The notes under the pieces: generated by a model | Told to the model about the DNA's origin: nothing | The model's input: the letters and a program-made list of their open reading frames with translations, nothing else | Database searches by the model: none | Assembly: GCF_009901955.1 (NCBI RefSeq) | Contig: NZ_WUTS01000001.1 | Location: 620,001-684,000, forward strand | Source: Halomonas icarae | GTDB lineage: Bacteria > Pseudomonadota > Gammaproteobacteria > Pseudomonadales > Halomonadaceae | DNA length: 64,000 bases | Reading direction: 5' to 3' | Position numbers and translations under genes: made by a program | Shown here: positions 8,515 to 16,507 of the stretch, piece by piece | Numbering within the stretch: position 1 is the first letter of the stretch | Layout of the letters: each line of letters starts with the position of its first letter

Positions 8515-9381
8515 GTGCGGGGAGGAGCAGTGACCCTCGATGCCCTGCTGGCCCATTCCTCGGCCAGGCTGAGCGCGGCTGGCTCCCCCACGGCGCGCCT
8601 CGACGCCGAGGTTCTGCTCTGCCATATATTGGGCGTCGAGCGCACCTGGCTCTATACCTGGGGCGATCGTCGGGCCGATGTTGAGGCGGCGGCGCGCTTT
8701 CGAGCGCTGGTGGCACGTCGCGAGGCGGGGGAACCGGTGGCCTATCTTACCGGCGAGCGGGAGTTCTGGGGCCTGCGCCTGGCGACCGACCCCAGCACGC
8801 TGATCCCGCGACCCGACACCGAGACCCTAGTCGAGTCCGCCCTGTCGCTGGCGGAAGAGCCCGAGGGCAAGCTGCTCGACCTGGGCACCGGCAGCGGGGC
8901 CATCGCCCTGGCCTTTGCCAGCGAGCGCCCCGCCTGGCGAGTGCTGGGCCTGGATATCCGTCCCGAGGCGGTCGCCCTGGCGCAACACAACGCCACACGA
9001 CTCGCCCTTGCCAACGTCGAGTTTCGCGAGAGCGACTGGTTTGCCGCTCTGAAGGATGAGGAGTGCAAAACACGCTTCTCTCTTATCGTCTCCAATCCGC
9101 CCTACATCGCCGAGGATGATCCCCACCTGGCCATGGGGGATGTGCGTTTCGAGCCACGTTCGGCGCTGGTGGCCGATGGCGATGGACTGGCAGACCTGAA
9201 CCACCTGGTGACGATGGCGCGGGAGCACCTGCTGCCCGGCGGCTGGCTGCTGCTGGAGCATGGCTGGAGCCAGGCCGCGGCGGTGCGCGAGGCACTCGTG
9301 GCGGCAGGTTACCGCGAGGTAGCCAGCCGCCGGGATCTCGGCGGCCATGAGCGGGTCAGCCTGGGGCGACTATCGCCTTGA
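8515..9381 (+). CDS. prmC: Release factor glutamine N5-methyltransferase
   Basis: SAM-dependent methylation of the GGQ glutamine of RF1 and RF2. The 288-residue protein has the SAM motif LLDLGTGSGAIAL near residue 120 and the catalytic NPPY motif (IVSNPPYIAEDDPH) near 195. The GTG at 8515 is chosen because AGGAGG (8503-8508) sits 6 bases upstream, one base after the prfA stop. A second GTG at 8530 is less well placed. Confidence 0.95.
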   Translation: MRGGAVTLDALLAHSSARLSAAGSPTARLDAEVLLCHILGVERTWLYTWGDRRADVEAAARFRALVARREAGEPVAYLTGEREFWGLRLATDPSTLIPRPDTETLVESALSLAEEPEGKLLDLGTGSGAIALAFASERPAWRVLGLDIRPEAVALAQHNATRLALANVEFRESDWFAALKDEECKTRFSLIVSNPPYIAEDDPHLAMGDVRFEPRSALVADGDGLADLNHLVTMAREHLLPGGWLLLEHGWSQAAAVREALVAAGYREVASRRDLGGHERVSLGRLSP

Positions 9382-9580
9382 TTGGCCGACTGGCCGTGGA
9401 GGGTAGAGCCAATTGAGGCGCTCTCGGCGAGTCAGACCAAGCGTTGATAGCCGTCGATGCTTTGCTGTGGTACACCTTTTGCAGATGATATTTCCGTTAG
9501 CTGCCGTTATGCAGGGTGAATCCTGGTAGATTCTGCTGTCGCGGCGGCGCTAATGCCCCTTCGACGGTGTCCCTCACTCC

Positions 9581-10081
9581 ATGAAAGCCAAGACTCGTAC
9601 CCTCGATCGCATCGACCTGAAGATCCTGCGCTGCCTGCAGGAGAACGCCCGCATCTCCTATGTTGACCTCGCCAGCCAGGTGGGGCTCTCCACCACCCCT
9701 TGCCTGGAGAGGGTCAAGCGGCTGGAACGTTCGGGGGTGATCCGTGGCTACCGGGCGGTGCTTGATCCCCGGGCCCTCAAGGCCAATCTGCTGGTGTTCG
9801 TCGAGATCAGCCTGGAGACCCAGTCACCGGCGGTATTCGACGAGTTCCGTCGTGCCGTGGCGCGCCTGCCGCAGATCCAGGAGTGCCATCTGGTCTCGGG
9901 GCAATTCGACTATATCCTCAAGTGTCGTATTCCTGAGATGTCCGCCTATCGCCAGCTGCTGGGTGATGTGGTGCTGACCCTGCCTGGGGTCAAGGAGTCC
10001 AAGAGCTATGTGGTGATGGAGGAGGTCAAGGAGGAGTTCTCCCTTCATATCCCCGATATCGAGGAGCTTGAACACAAGTGA
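9581..10081 (+). CDS. Lrp/AsnC-family transcriptional regulator
   Basis: A 166-residue protein with an N-terminal winged helix-turn-helix (DLASQVGLSTTPCLERVKRL, about residues 28-47) and a C-terminal RAM domain (FVEISLETQSP onwards), close to the size of global Lrp. Lrp proteins respond to amino acids and often control amino-acid or nitrogen metabolism. Its TGA overlaps a possible GTG start of moeB (10078). It interrupts the usual prmC-moeB adjacency and lies about 1 kb upstream of the polyamine locus. Whether it is the housekeeping Lrp is not certain. Confidence 0.9.
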   Translation: MKAKTRTLDRIDLKILRCLQENARISYVDLASQVGLSTTPCLERVKRLERSGVIRGYRAVLDPRALKANLLVFVEISLETQSPAVFDEFRRAVARLPQIQECHLVSGQFDYILKCRIPEMSAYRQLLGDVVLTLPGVKESKSYVVMEEVKEEFSLHIPDIEELEHK

Positions 10082-10089
10082 GCCGCGCC

Positions 10090-10857
10090 ATGAATGACCA
10101 GGAACTGCTGCGTTATAGCCGCCAGATCATGCTGGAGTCCATCGACATCGAGGGGCAGGAACGCCTGCTCGCCAGCCATGTTCTGGTCGTCGGCGCCGGT
10201 GGGCTCGGTTCGCCGGTGGCCCTCTATCTGGCGGCTGCCGGGGTCGGGCGGTTGACCCTGGCCGATGCCGATGAAGTCGAACTCTCCAACCTGCAGCGCC
10301 AGATCGCCCATGGCGAAGCGGACCTCGGGCGCAACAAGGCGGAGTCGGCGCGCCAAGCGGCGCAGGCGCTCAACTCGAGATGTGGCATCGAGACGCTCAC
10401 CGACCATCTGCAGGGGGAGAGCATGGCGGCGGCGGTGGCCGGCGTCGACGCGGTACTCGACTGCACCGATCGCTTCTCCAGCCGTTATGCGATCAACGCC
10501 GCCTGCCGCGCGGCCGGGGTGCCGCTGATCTCCGGCGCGGCGATCCGCTTCTCGGGCCAGCTGGCGGTATTCGATCATCGCGACCCCGACAGTCCCTGCT
10601 ATGCCTGTCTCTATCCGCCCGATGGGCAGGGCGATCAGGCGCTCTCCTGTGCCGAAAGTGGCGTGGTGGCACCGCTGGTGGGACTGGTCGGAAGCTTTCA
10701 GGCACTCGAGGCGATCAAGCTGCTGAGCGGCGCCGGGGCGACTCATCAGGGGCTCTCCACCTTCGATGGCCTGAGCGGGGAATGGCGCCGCTTCGGCATC
10801 TCCCGCGACCCCGCCTGCGGCACCTGCGGCGATCGAGCGTCTGCCCCGCGATGGTGA
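10090..10857 (+). CDS. moeB: Molybdopterin-synthase adenylyltransferase (MoeB/ThiF family)
   Basis: Adenylates the C-terminal Gly of MoaD (or ThiS) for sulfur transfer. From ATG 10090 it has 255 residues. The nucleotide-binding GAGGLG is at 35-40, followed by the DADEVELSNLQRQ motif, and the zinc-binding pairs CYAC and CGTC lie in the C-terminal half. A GTG at 10078 overlapping the regulator stop is an alternative start. There is no C-terminal rhodanese domain. Position downstream of hemA-prfA-prmC matches Pseudomonas moeB, which favours MoeB over ThiF. Confidence 0.85.
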   Translation: MNDQELLRYSRQIMLESIDIEGQERLLASHVLVVGAGGLGSPVALYLAAAGVGRLTLADADEVELSNLQRQIAHGEADLGRNKAESARQAAQALNSRCGIETLTDHLQGESMAAAVAGVDAVLDCTDRFSSRYAINAACRAAGVPLISGAAIRFSGQLAVFDHRDPDSPCYACLYPPDGQGDQALSCAESGVVAPLVGLVGSFQALEAIKLLSGAGATHQGLSTFDGLSGEWRRFGISRDPACGTCGDRASAPRW

Positions 10858-11013
10858 CTTCCTGACGCTGTTGGCAACGCGCCGGGGTCCGGTGCCTCGT
10901 CGGCGGATGATCCGGGGCTGAGCTGGTGCTGAGCCGGAGCTGAGAAGGTGGCCCTTCATGTGACGCCCCGGGGCTTGTGGCGTGGCTGGTCGGGGCAAGG
11001 TGTTATTGAATAC

Positions 11014-11041
11014 TTGACATCAACGTGTCGCCTGGTATCAA
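11014..11041 (+). promoter_or_regulatory. Candidate sigma-70 promoter for the polyamine import operon
   Basis: TTGACA (11014-11019), a 16-base spacer and TATCAA (11036-11041) lie about 73 bases before the first gene of the operon (ATG 11114), in the 256-base gap after moeB. The -35 is perfect, the -10 matches 4 of 6. I see nothing else recognisable in this gap. Confidence 0.5.
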
Positions 11042-11113
11042 ACTGACACTCAGTCAGCACCCTCATGACAACAACGACAATATCCCATCAGTGCCCAACC
11101 CCGGGGAGCCTGC

Positions 11114-12400
11114 ATGACCGACCACGCCGCACCGCCGAACTCCTGGTATCGAGACTCCATCGCCGTTGACCCTGGCCCCTGCCTACCCCTTGAGGGGGAG
11201 GTCCGCGCCGATGTCTGTGTGGTCGGTGGAGGGATCACTGGCTGTTCGGCGGCCCTGGAGCTGGCCGAACGGGGCTATTCGGTGGTGTTGCTGGAAGCCG
11301 GAGAGATCGGGCACGGCGCCTCGGGACGCAGCGGCGGACAGATCCTGCCGGGCCTGGGCACCGACATGGCCACGGTGGAGAGGGCGCTGGGGCGAGAGGC
11401 CGCCCGTGATATATGGAATCTGGGCCGCGAGGCGGTGTCACTGACCGCCGAGCGTGTCGAGCGTCACGCCATTCCCTGTGACCTTGAGTGGGGCTATCTG
11501 CATGCGGCGGTCAAGGAGCGTCATGTGCGCGAGCTGGCCGAGTATCGCGACCGCATGGCCCGCGACTATGACTATCACGACCTGGAGATGCTCGAGGGCG
11601 AGGCGCTGCGCGAACGGGTGGTCACCGATGCCTATCCGGCCGCCTTGTATGAATCCGCGGCCGGCCATCTGCATCCGCTCAACTACACCCTGGGCCTGGC
11701 CCGTGCCGCACGCGATGCAGGGGTGTGTATCCACCAGCATAGCGCCGCCGTGGCAATCGAGCGCAACCAGCCGGCCAGCGTGCACACCACCAACGGCCGG
11801 GTCACCGCCGATTTCGTGGTGCTGGGGACCAATGCCTACCAGGCCGGCCTGGCGCCGGAGCTCTCGGGGCGGGTGATGCGTGCCGCCAACTACATGATCG
11901 CCACGGCCCCGCTCAGCGAGTCCCAGGCGGCCCGGGTGCTCCCCTACAATGATGCCCTGTCGGATGCCAACTTCGTGCTCGACTACTATCGCCTCTCCGG
12001 CGATCGGCGGCTGATCTACGGCGGCGAGGTCAGCTATGACGGCCGCGAACCCAAGGGCATCCAGGCGCGCATGGATGCCAAGATCGCGAGGCTCTTCCCG
12101 GTGCTCGAGGGGATTCCCATCGAATATCGCTGGGGGGGTGACGTGGCGATCACCTTGAATCGTGCACCGGACTTCGGCCGCCTGGGTAGTAATCTCTACT
12201 ACGCCCAGGGCTACTCCGGTCACGGCATGGCTCTCGCGGGGCTGGCCGGGCGGCTGATGGCCGAGGCCATCGCCGGCCAGGCCGAGCGATTCGATGCCTT
12301 CGCCGCCATGCCTCACCGGCACTTTCCCGGCGGCTCCCTGCTGCGCACCCCTCTGTTGGTGCTGGCCACCACCTTCTATAAGCTTCGTGATCGGCTCTGA
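11114..12400 (+). CDS. puuB: FAD-dependent gamma-glutamylputrescine oxidoreductase-like protein (PuuB paralogue 1)
   Basis: D-amino-acid-oxidase-fold flavoenzyme of 428 residues. The FAD-binding Rossmann motif VVGGGITG is at 36-43, the PuuB-type GASGRSGGQ motif near 70, and the C-terminal YAQGYSGHGMALAGLAG motif closes the FAD site. PuuB oxidises gamma-glutamylputrescine to the aldehyde, releasing ammonia and H2O2. It is the first gene of a run with an ABC polyamine importer, whose ATPase frame it overlaps at the stop codon. The exact amine is inferred from context; two paralogues are at 19159 and 32615. Confidence 0.85.
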   Translation: MTDHAAPPNSWYRDSIAVDPGPCLPLEGEVRADVCVVGGGITGCSAALELAERGYSVVLLEAGEIGHGASGRSGGQILPGLGTDMATVERALGREAARDIWNLGREAVSLTAERVERHAIPCDLEWGYLHAAVKERHVRELAEYRDRMARDYDYHDLEMLEGEALRERVVTDAYPAALYESAAGHLHPLNYTLGLARAARDAGVCIHQHSAAVAIERNQPASVHTTNGRVTADFVVLGTNAYQAGLAPELSGRVMRAANYMIATAPLSESQAARVLPYNDALSDANFVLDYYRLSGDRRLIYGGEVSYDGREPKGIQARMDAKIARLFPVLEGIPIEYRWGGDVAITLNRAPDFGRLGSNLYYAQGYSGHGMALAGLAGRLMAEAIAGQAERFDAFAAMPHRHFPGGSLLRTPLLVLATTFYKLRDRL

Positions 12401-12417
12401 TGGGGAGACACGATGTT

Positions 12418-13623
12418 ATGGCCCTCGACGCCACAACGAGCGATGCCATCACGACCGACTCCATACCAGCCGATTCCATAACAGCCGATTCCATAAGAAC
12501 AGAGAGCAAGCCGATGACCGATACTCTGACCCTGGAGGCCGCCGATACCTCTTCAACCGAGATGGAGGAGTCGACTCGCGATGCCTCTTCCATCGAGATG
12601 CAGGGGCTGCACAAACGCTTCGGTCGCAATACCGTGGCGTTGGATGGTGTCGACCTGGTGATCGAAGCGGGGGAGTTCTTCACCCTGCTGGGCCCCTCGG
12701 GGTGCGGCAAGACCACCCTGCTGCGCATCCTCGCGGGCCTCGAGGAGGCCGATGCCGGGCGCCTGGCCATCGGCGGCCGCGACGTTACCGAGGTGCCGCC
12801 CCATCAGCGCAGCGTCAATACCGTCTTCCAGTCCTATGCGCTCTTCCCGCATCTCTCCGTGCGGGAGAACCTGGCCTTCGGGCTCAAGATGCGCGGCATG
12901 CCTCCGGAGCAGCGCGAGGCACGCGTCGCCAAGATCGCCGAGTTCATCCAGCTGGGTGATCTGGTGGAGCGGCGCGTCGACCAGCTCTCCGGCGGGCAGC
13001 GCCAGCGCATCGCCCTCGCCAGGGCGCTGGTCAATGAGCCCGACGTGCTGCTGCTCGATGAGCCATTGTCGGCGCTCGATGCTGGCCTGCGCAGCCAGCT
13101 GCAGGTAGAGCTGTTGCGGGTCCAGAAGCGCCTGGGCATGACCTTCGTGTTCGTGACCCATGACCAGGATGAGGCGATGGTGATGTCCGACCGTATCGCG
13201 GTACTCAACGGCGGGGTGATCCAGCAGGTCGGACCACCCCGGGAGGTCTATGAGCACCCGGCCAATGCCTTCGTTGCACGGTTCATGGGCCATGACAATC
13301 TCTATCCCATCAGCGCCCGGGATGGCGACCGACTGACCACGCCCCTGGGCGTGCTCAGGGGCGAGGCGGTCGGTGAGGGCGATCTGCTGTTGATTCGTCC
13401 CGAGACCCTGGACCTGCTGCCTGGCGAGCAGCAAGGCGACAATCGTCTGCCGGCCACCGTGACCGAGCGGCTCTATCGAGGCAGCCATGCGGAATATCGG
13501 CTCGAGGTGGGTGAGACCACGCTGCAGGCGACCCTGAACAACCGCGGTCGACGCCTGCCCGAGGTAGGCGACCGGGTCACCGTATCGGTGGCGCCGGAAG
13601 ACCTGGTCACCCTGAGTGAATAA
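12418..13623 (+). CDS. potA: Polyamine ABC transporter ATP-binding protein (PotA-like)
   Basis: ATPase of a spermidine/putrescine importer. Walker A GPSGCGKTT is at residues 92-100 counted from ATG 12418, the signature LSGGQRQRIALARAL and Walker B VLLLDEPLSALD follow, and the C-terminus has a TOBE domain. The start is uncertain: ATG 12400 overlaps the upstream stop, ATG 12418 has GGGGAG 10 bases upstream, and ATG 12514 gives a family-typical 369 residues. The optional N-terminus holds four 5-residue repeats (12440-12499). Followed by two permeases and a binding protein. Confidence 0.92.
   Translation: MALDATTSDAITTDSIPADSITADSIRTESKPMTDTLTLEAADTSSTEMEESTRDASSIEMQGLHKRFGRNTVALDGVDLVIEAGEFFTLLGPSGCGKTTLLRILAGLEEADAGRLAIGGRDVTEVPPHQRSVNTVFQSYALFPHLSVRENLAFGLKMRGMPPEQREARVAKIAEFIQLGDLVERRVDQLSGGQRQRIALARALVNEPDVLLLDEPLSALDAGLRSQLQVELLRVQKRLGMTFVFVTHDQDEAMVMSDRIAVLNGGVIQQVGPPREVYEHPANAFVARFMGHDNLYPISARDGDRLTTPLGVLRGEAVGEGDLLLIRPETLDLLPGEQQGDNRLPATVTERLYRGSHAEYRLEVGETTLQATLNNRGRRLPEVGDRVTVSVAPEDLVTLSE
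12440..12499 (+). repeat. Four 15-base tandem repeats at the 5' end of potA
   Basis: Four consecutive 15-base units (12440, 12455, 12470, 12485) are related to CCGATTCCATAACAG; units 3 and 4 differ only near their ends. In the potA frame they encode five-residue repeats ending in DSI or DAI. They lie upstream of the conserved ATPase domain and may be either leader or a nonconserved N-terminal extension. Confidence 0.65.
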
Positions 13624-13633
13624 GGAGCCATCC

Positions 13634-14557
13634 ATGTCCTATGCCGGCGTGATTCCATCGGCCCGCAGCCGGGCCATGGTGCGCGAGAGTCGCCACCTGC
13701 TGTTGACCGTGGCACCGGGTGCCATCTGGATCATCATCTTCCTGGTGCTCCCCAGTGCCTATCTGATGGGGGTGGCCTTCATGACCAATGGCCCCTACGG
13801 GCTGCCCGAGATGCCGCTGTCGCTCGGGTCCTTCGAGCGCCTGGCCGGTTTCGGCTTTCTCGGCTGGAGCCCGGGTAACCTCTATACCCTGCTGCGCTCT
13901 CTCTGGCAGACCCTGGTCTCCACCGGACTGGTGGTGCTGGTGGCCTACCCCATCGCCTATTACATCAGCACCTGCCGCGAGAAGTGGCGACCGATCATGC
14001 TGCTGCTGGTGGTGGTACCCAGCTGGACCAATCAGGTGATCCGTACCTTCGGCTGGATGAACCTGCTGGCACCGGGCACTCCGCTCTCCAGCCTGGCCGA
14101 GGGACTGGGCCTGATCGCGCCCAACATGGGGCTCTATCCCTCCAACTTCGCCGTCACCCTGGGGCTGGTCTATAACTTCCTACCGTTCATGGTGCTGCCG
14201 CTCTACGCCGCCTTCGAGAAGCTCGACACTGCCCAGGTGGAGGCCGCTCAGGATCTTTACGCCTCGCCGGTGCGTGCCTTCTGGCACGCGGTCTTTCCCC
14301 AGACCCTGCCGGGGCTGCTGGCCGGCGTCGTGCTGGTGGCGATCCCTGCCTTCGGCATGTACGTGATTCCCGAGCTGTTGGGAGGCGGCAAGGGCATGAT
14401 GCTCGGCAACCTGGTGGCCAGCCAGTTCTCGGGCGGGGCCAACTGGCCGCTCGGTGCGGCCGGCGCGATCCTGATGCTGATCGCTACCTTCATCGGGCTG
14501 TACGCCATGCGTCGCATCGGCAAGCGTCTGGGTGGCGGGGAAGAGGTGGTGATATGA
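13634..14557 (+). CDS. potB: Polyamine ABC transporter permease (PotB-like)
   Basis: Inner-membrane permease of about 307 residues with six predicted hydrophobic segments (the first VAPGAIWIIIFLVLPSAYLM). The cytoplasmic EAA loop is EAAQDLYASPVRAFWHAVFP near residue 205. ATG 13634 is preferred because AAGGAG lies 6 bases upstream; the open frame also begins at GTG 13616 inside potA. It overlaps potC by the 4 bases ATGA, indicating coupled translation. Confidence 0.93.
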   Translation: MSYAGVIPSARSRAMVRESRHLLLTVAPGAIWIIIFLVLPSAYLMGVAFMTNGPYGLPEMPLSLGSFERLAGFGFLGWSPGNLYTLLRSLWQTLVSTGLVVLVAYPIAYYISTCREKWRPIMLLLVVVPSWTNQVIRTFGWMNLLAPGTPLSSLAEGLGLIAPNMGLYPSNFAVTLGLVYNFLPFMVLPLYAAFEKLDTAQVEAAQDLYASPVRAFWHAVFPQTLPGLLAGVVLVAIPAFGMYVIPELLGGGKGMMLGNLVASQFSGGANWPLGAAGAILMLIATFIGLYAMRRIGKRLGGGEEVVI

Positions 14558-15351
14558 GAAAGCGCACACTCAAGCGAAGCCTGACTGGCTTCTGGTGGTT
14601 CACCCTGGCCTTCCTCTATCTGCCGCTGGCCGTTGTCGCCCTGTTCTCCTTCAACGCCTCCAACAGTGCCGCACGCTTCACGGGGTTTTCCTGGCGTTGG
14701 TACGAGCGGTTGCTGGGCAACGAGGAGATCCTCTCGGCCTTCGCCAACAGCATGGTGCTGGCGATCGTCTCCTCTGTCATCGCGCTGGTGGTCGGCTGTC
14801 TGATCGGCTATGGCATGTACCGCCACCGCCATCGCAAGCTGGGCTGGCTGATCGTGCTGATCTATCTGCCCATCGTGCTGCCGGATATCGTCTTCGGCAT
14901 CTCGGAAATGGCCTTCTTCGTGCAGGTCCACCGCCTGACCGGCTTCCTGCAGCCTGGCCTGGGGACCATGATCATCGCCCACGTCACCTTCCAGATTCCC
15001 TTCGTGGCGCTGATCGTCTACTCGCGCTTCGTGGGCCTGGACCCGACGCTGTTCGAGGCGGCCAAGGACCTCTACGCGACGCCCACCAAGCGCGTTATCC
15101 ACTTCATGCTGCCGACCATCAAGCCGGCGCTGATCTCGGCCTTCTTCCTCTCCTTCACCCTTTCGGTGGATGACTTCGTCATCAGCTTCTTCACCGCGGG
15201 ACCGGAGAGCGCGACCCTGCCGATCTATATCTGGGGCGCGATCAAGAAGGGGGTGTCGCCGGAGATCAATGCCATCGCCACCCTGATGATCGCGGCGGTC
15301 GCCATTGTCGCCGTCATCAGCCTGATCTTCAGCCGTCGCCGGCAGGCGTGA
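14554..15351 (+). CDS. potC: Polyamine ABC transporter permease (PotC-like)
   Basis: Second permease of the importer, 265 residues, multi-spanning. The N-terminal segment is FWWFTLAFLYLPLAVVALFS and the EAA loop EAAKDLYATPTKRVIHFMLP is near residue 170. It starts within the potB stop (ATGA) and precedes the binding-protein gene by 39 bases, so all four transport components form one transcription unit. Confidence 0.93.
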   Translation: MRKRTLKRSLTGFWWFTLAFLYLPLAVVALFSFNASNSAARFTGFSWRWYERLLGNEEILSAFANSMVLAIVSSVIALVVGCLIGYGMYRHRHRKLGWLIVLIYLPIVLPDIVFGISEMAFFVQVHRLTGFLQPGLGTMIIAHVTFQIPFVALIVYSRFVGLDPTLFEAAKDLYATPTKRVIHFMLPTIKPALISAFFLSFTLSVDDFVISFFTAGPESATLPIYIWGAIKKGVSPEINAIATLMIAAVAIVAVISLIFSRRRQA

Positions 15352-15390
15352 GCCGGCACTTGCCTTCACAGGGAAACCAGGAGAGTCATC

Positions 15391-16455
15391 ATGACAATCA
15401 ACAAGAGTGCACTCGCCCTATCCATCGGTGCCGCGCTGCTGGCCGGCAGTGCCCAGGCCCAGGAGAACAAGCTCTACCTGTTCAACTGGACCGAATACAT
15501 GGACCCCGAGATCATCGAGGCCTTCGAGGCGAAACACGATGTCGAGGTGGTTCAGAACTACTTCAACTCGCTGCCGGAAATGCTCTCCAAGCTTCAGGCG
15601 GGTGGTGTCTCGCAGTACGACATCATCGTGCCTTCCAACTACTATGTGCCGAGACTGATCAAGACCGGGCTGGTGCAGCCGCTGGACAAGTCGAAGATCC
15701 CCAACTTCGATAACCTGATGGACCAGTTCAAGGACCCGATCTTCGATCCGGGTGCCGAGTACACCGCGGCCTATCAGTGGGGGACCACCGGGTTGGTCTA
15801 CAACAGCGAGACCTTCCCGAATGCACCCAAGAGCTGGTCGCTGCTCTTCGACCCCGAGGTCAATCCCGAACACCCCTTCGCACTGATGGGCGATGGCCAG
15901 GTCAATCTGGGGGGGGCCTGTGCCTATCTGGGGCATGGCTACGACTGCACCGACCCGGAGGGCTGGAAGGAGGCCGCGCGACTGCTGATCGAGACCAAGA
16001 ATCGCGAGACCTTCAGCGGCTTCAGCGACGGTACGCCCCAGCTGCAGCAGCTGGCCCGGGGGGTGACCCATGCCGGCCTCACCTACAACGGTGACTACCT
16101 CTACTTCAAGGAGGAAGACCCCGAGACCTTCGCGTCGCTGCAGTTCATGATTCCCGACGAGGGCGCCGAGATGTGGGTCGACTCGATGATGATCACCGCC
16201 GAGGCCCCGAACCCTGACCTGGCGCACCAGTTCATCGACTTCATTCTCGACGCCGAAGTGGGTGCCCAGCTCTCCAACTTCAACTACTACGCCAGCCCCA
16301 ACGCCGCGGCGGAGCCCTATCTGGATGAAGTGCTGACCCAGCCCCCGGTGCAGCCCAGTGAGGCGGATATGGAGCGTCTGCGCTTCACCCCGAGCCTTGA
16401 GGGCGAGTCGCTGCAGGTGTTCCAGCAGCTGTGGTCGGAAGTGCAGTCGCGCTGA
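15391..16455 (+). CDS. potF: Periplasmic polyamine-binding protein 1 (PotD/PotF-like)
   Basis: Substrate-binding protein of the ABC importer, 354 residues. A Sec signal peptide ends in AGSAQA (about residue 23). The mature start NKLYLFNWTEYMDPEIIEAF is the conserved PotD/PotF pattern, in which Trp and Tyr line the amine site. AGGAG lies before the ATG at 15391. It follows potABC and precedes a PuuA-like ligase. A second, similar binding protein is at 17929. Confidence 0.92.
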   Translation: MTINKSALALSIGAALLAGSAQAQENKLYLFNWTEYMDPEIIEAFEAKHDVEVVQNYFNSLPEMLSKLQAGGVSQYDIIVPSNYYVPRLIKTGLVQPLDKSKIPNFDNLMDQFKDPIFDPGAEYTAAYQWGTTGLVYNSETFPNAPKSWSLLFDPEVNPEHPFALMGDGQVNLGGACAYLGHGYDCTDPEGWKEAARLLIETKNRETFSGFSDGTPQLQQLARGVTHAGLTYNGDYLYFKEEDPETFASLQFMIPDEGAEMWVDSMMITAEAPNPDLAHQFIDFILDAEVGAQLSNFNYYASPNAAAEPYLDEVLTQPPVQPSEADMERLRFTPSLEGESLQVFQQLWSEVQSR

Positions 16456-16507
16456 GTGGATGGCCCCGGTGAGCGGGGCCGCCTTTCCATAAGCAAGGAC
16501 ATTCCCC

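Noticed and set aside
6735..8645. A 636-codon open frame antisense to hemA and prfA
   Set aside because: Its sequence is the low-complexity Gly/His/Leu-rich pattern typical of antisense shadows; hemA, prfA and prmC on the other strand are certain.
12440..12499. CRISPR-like repeats
   Set aside because: The 15-base units are directly adjacent without spacers and are in frame; a simple tandem repeat.
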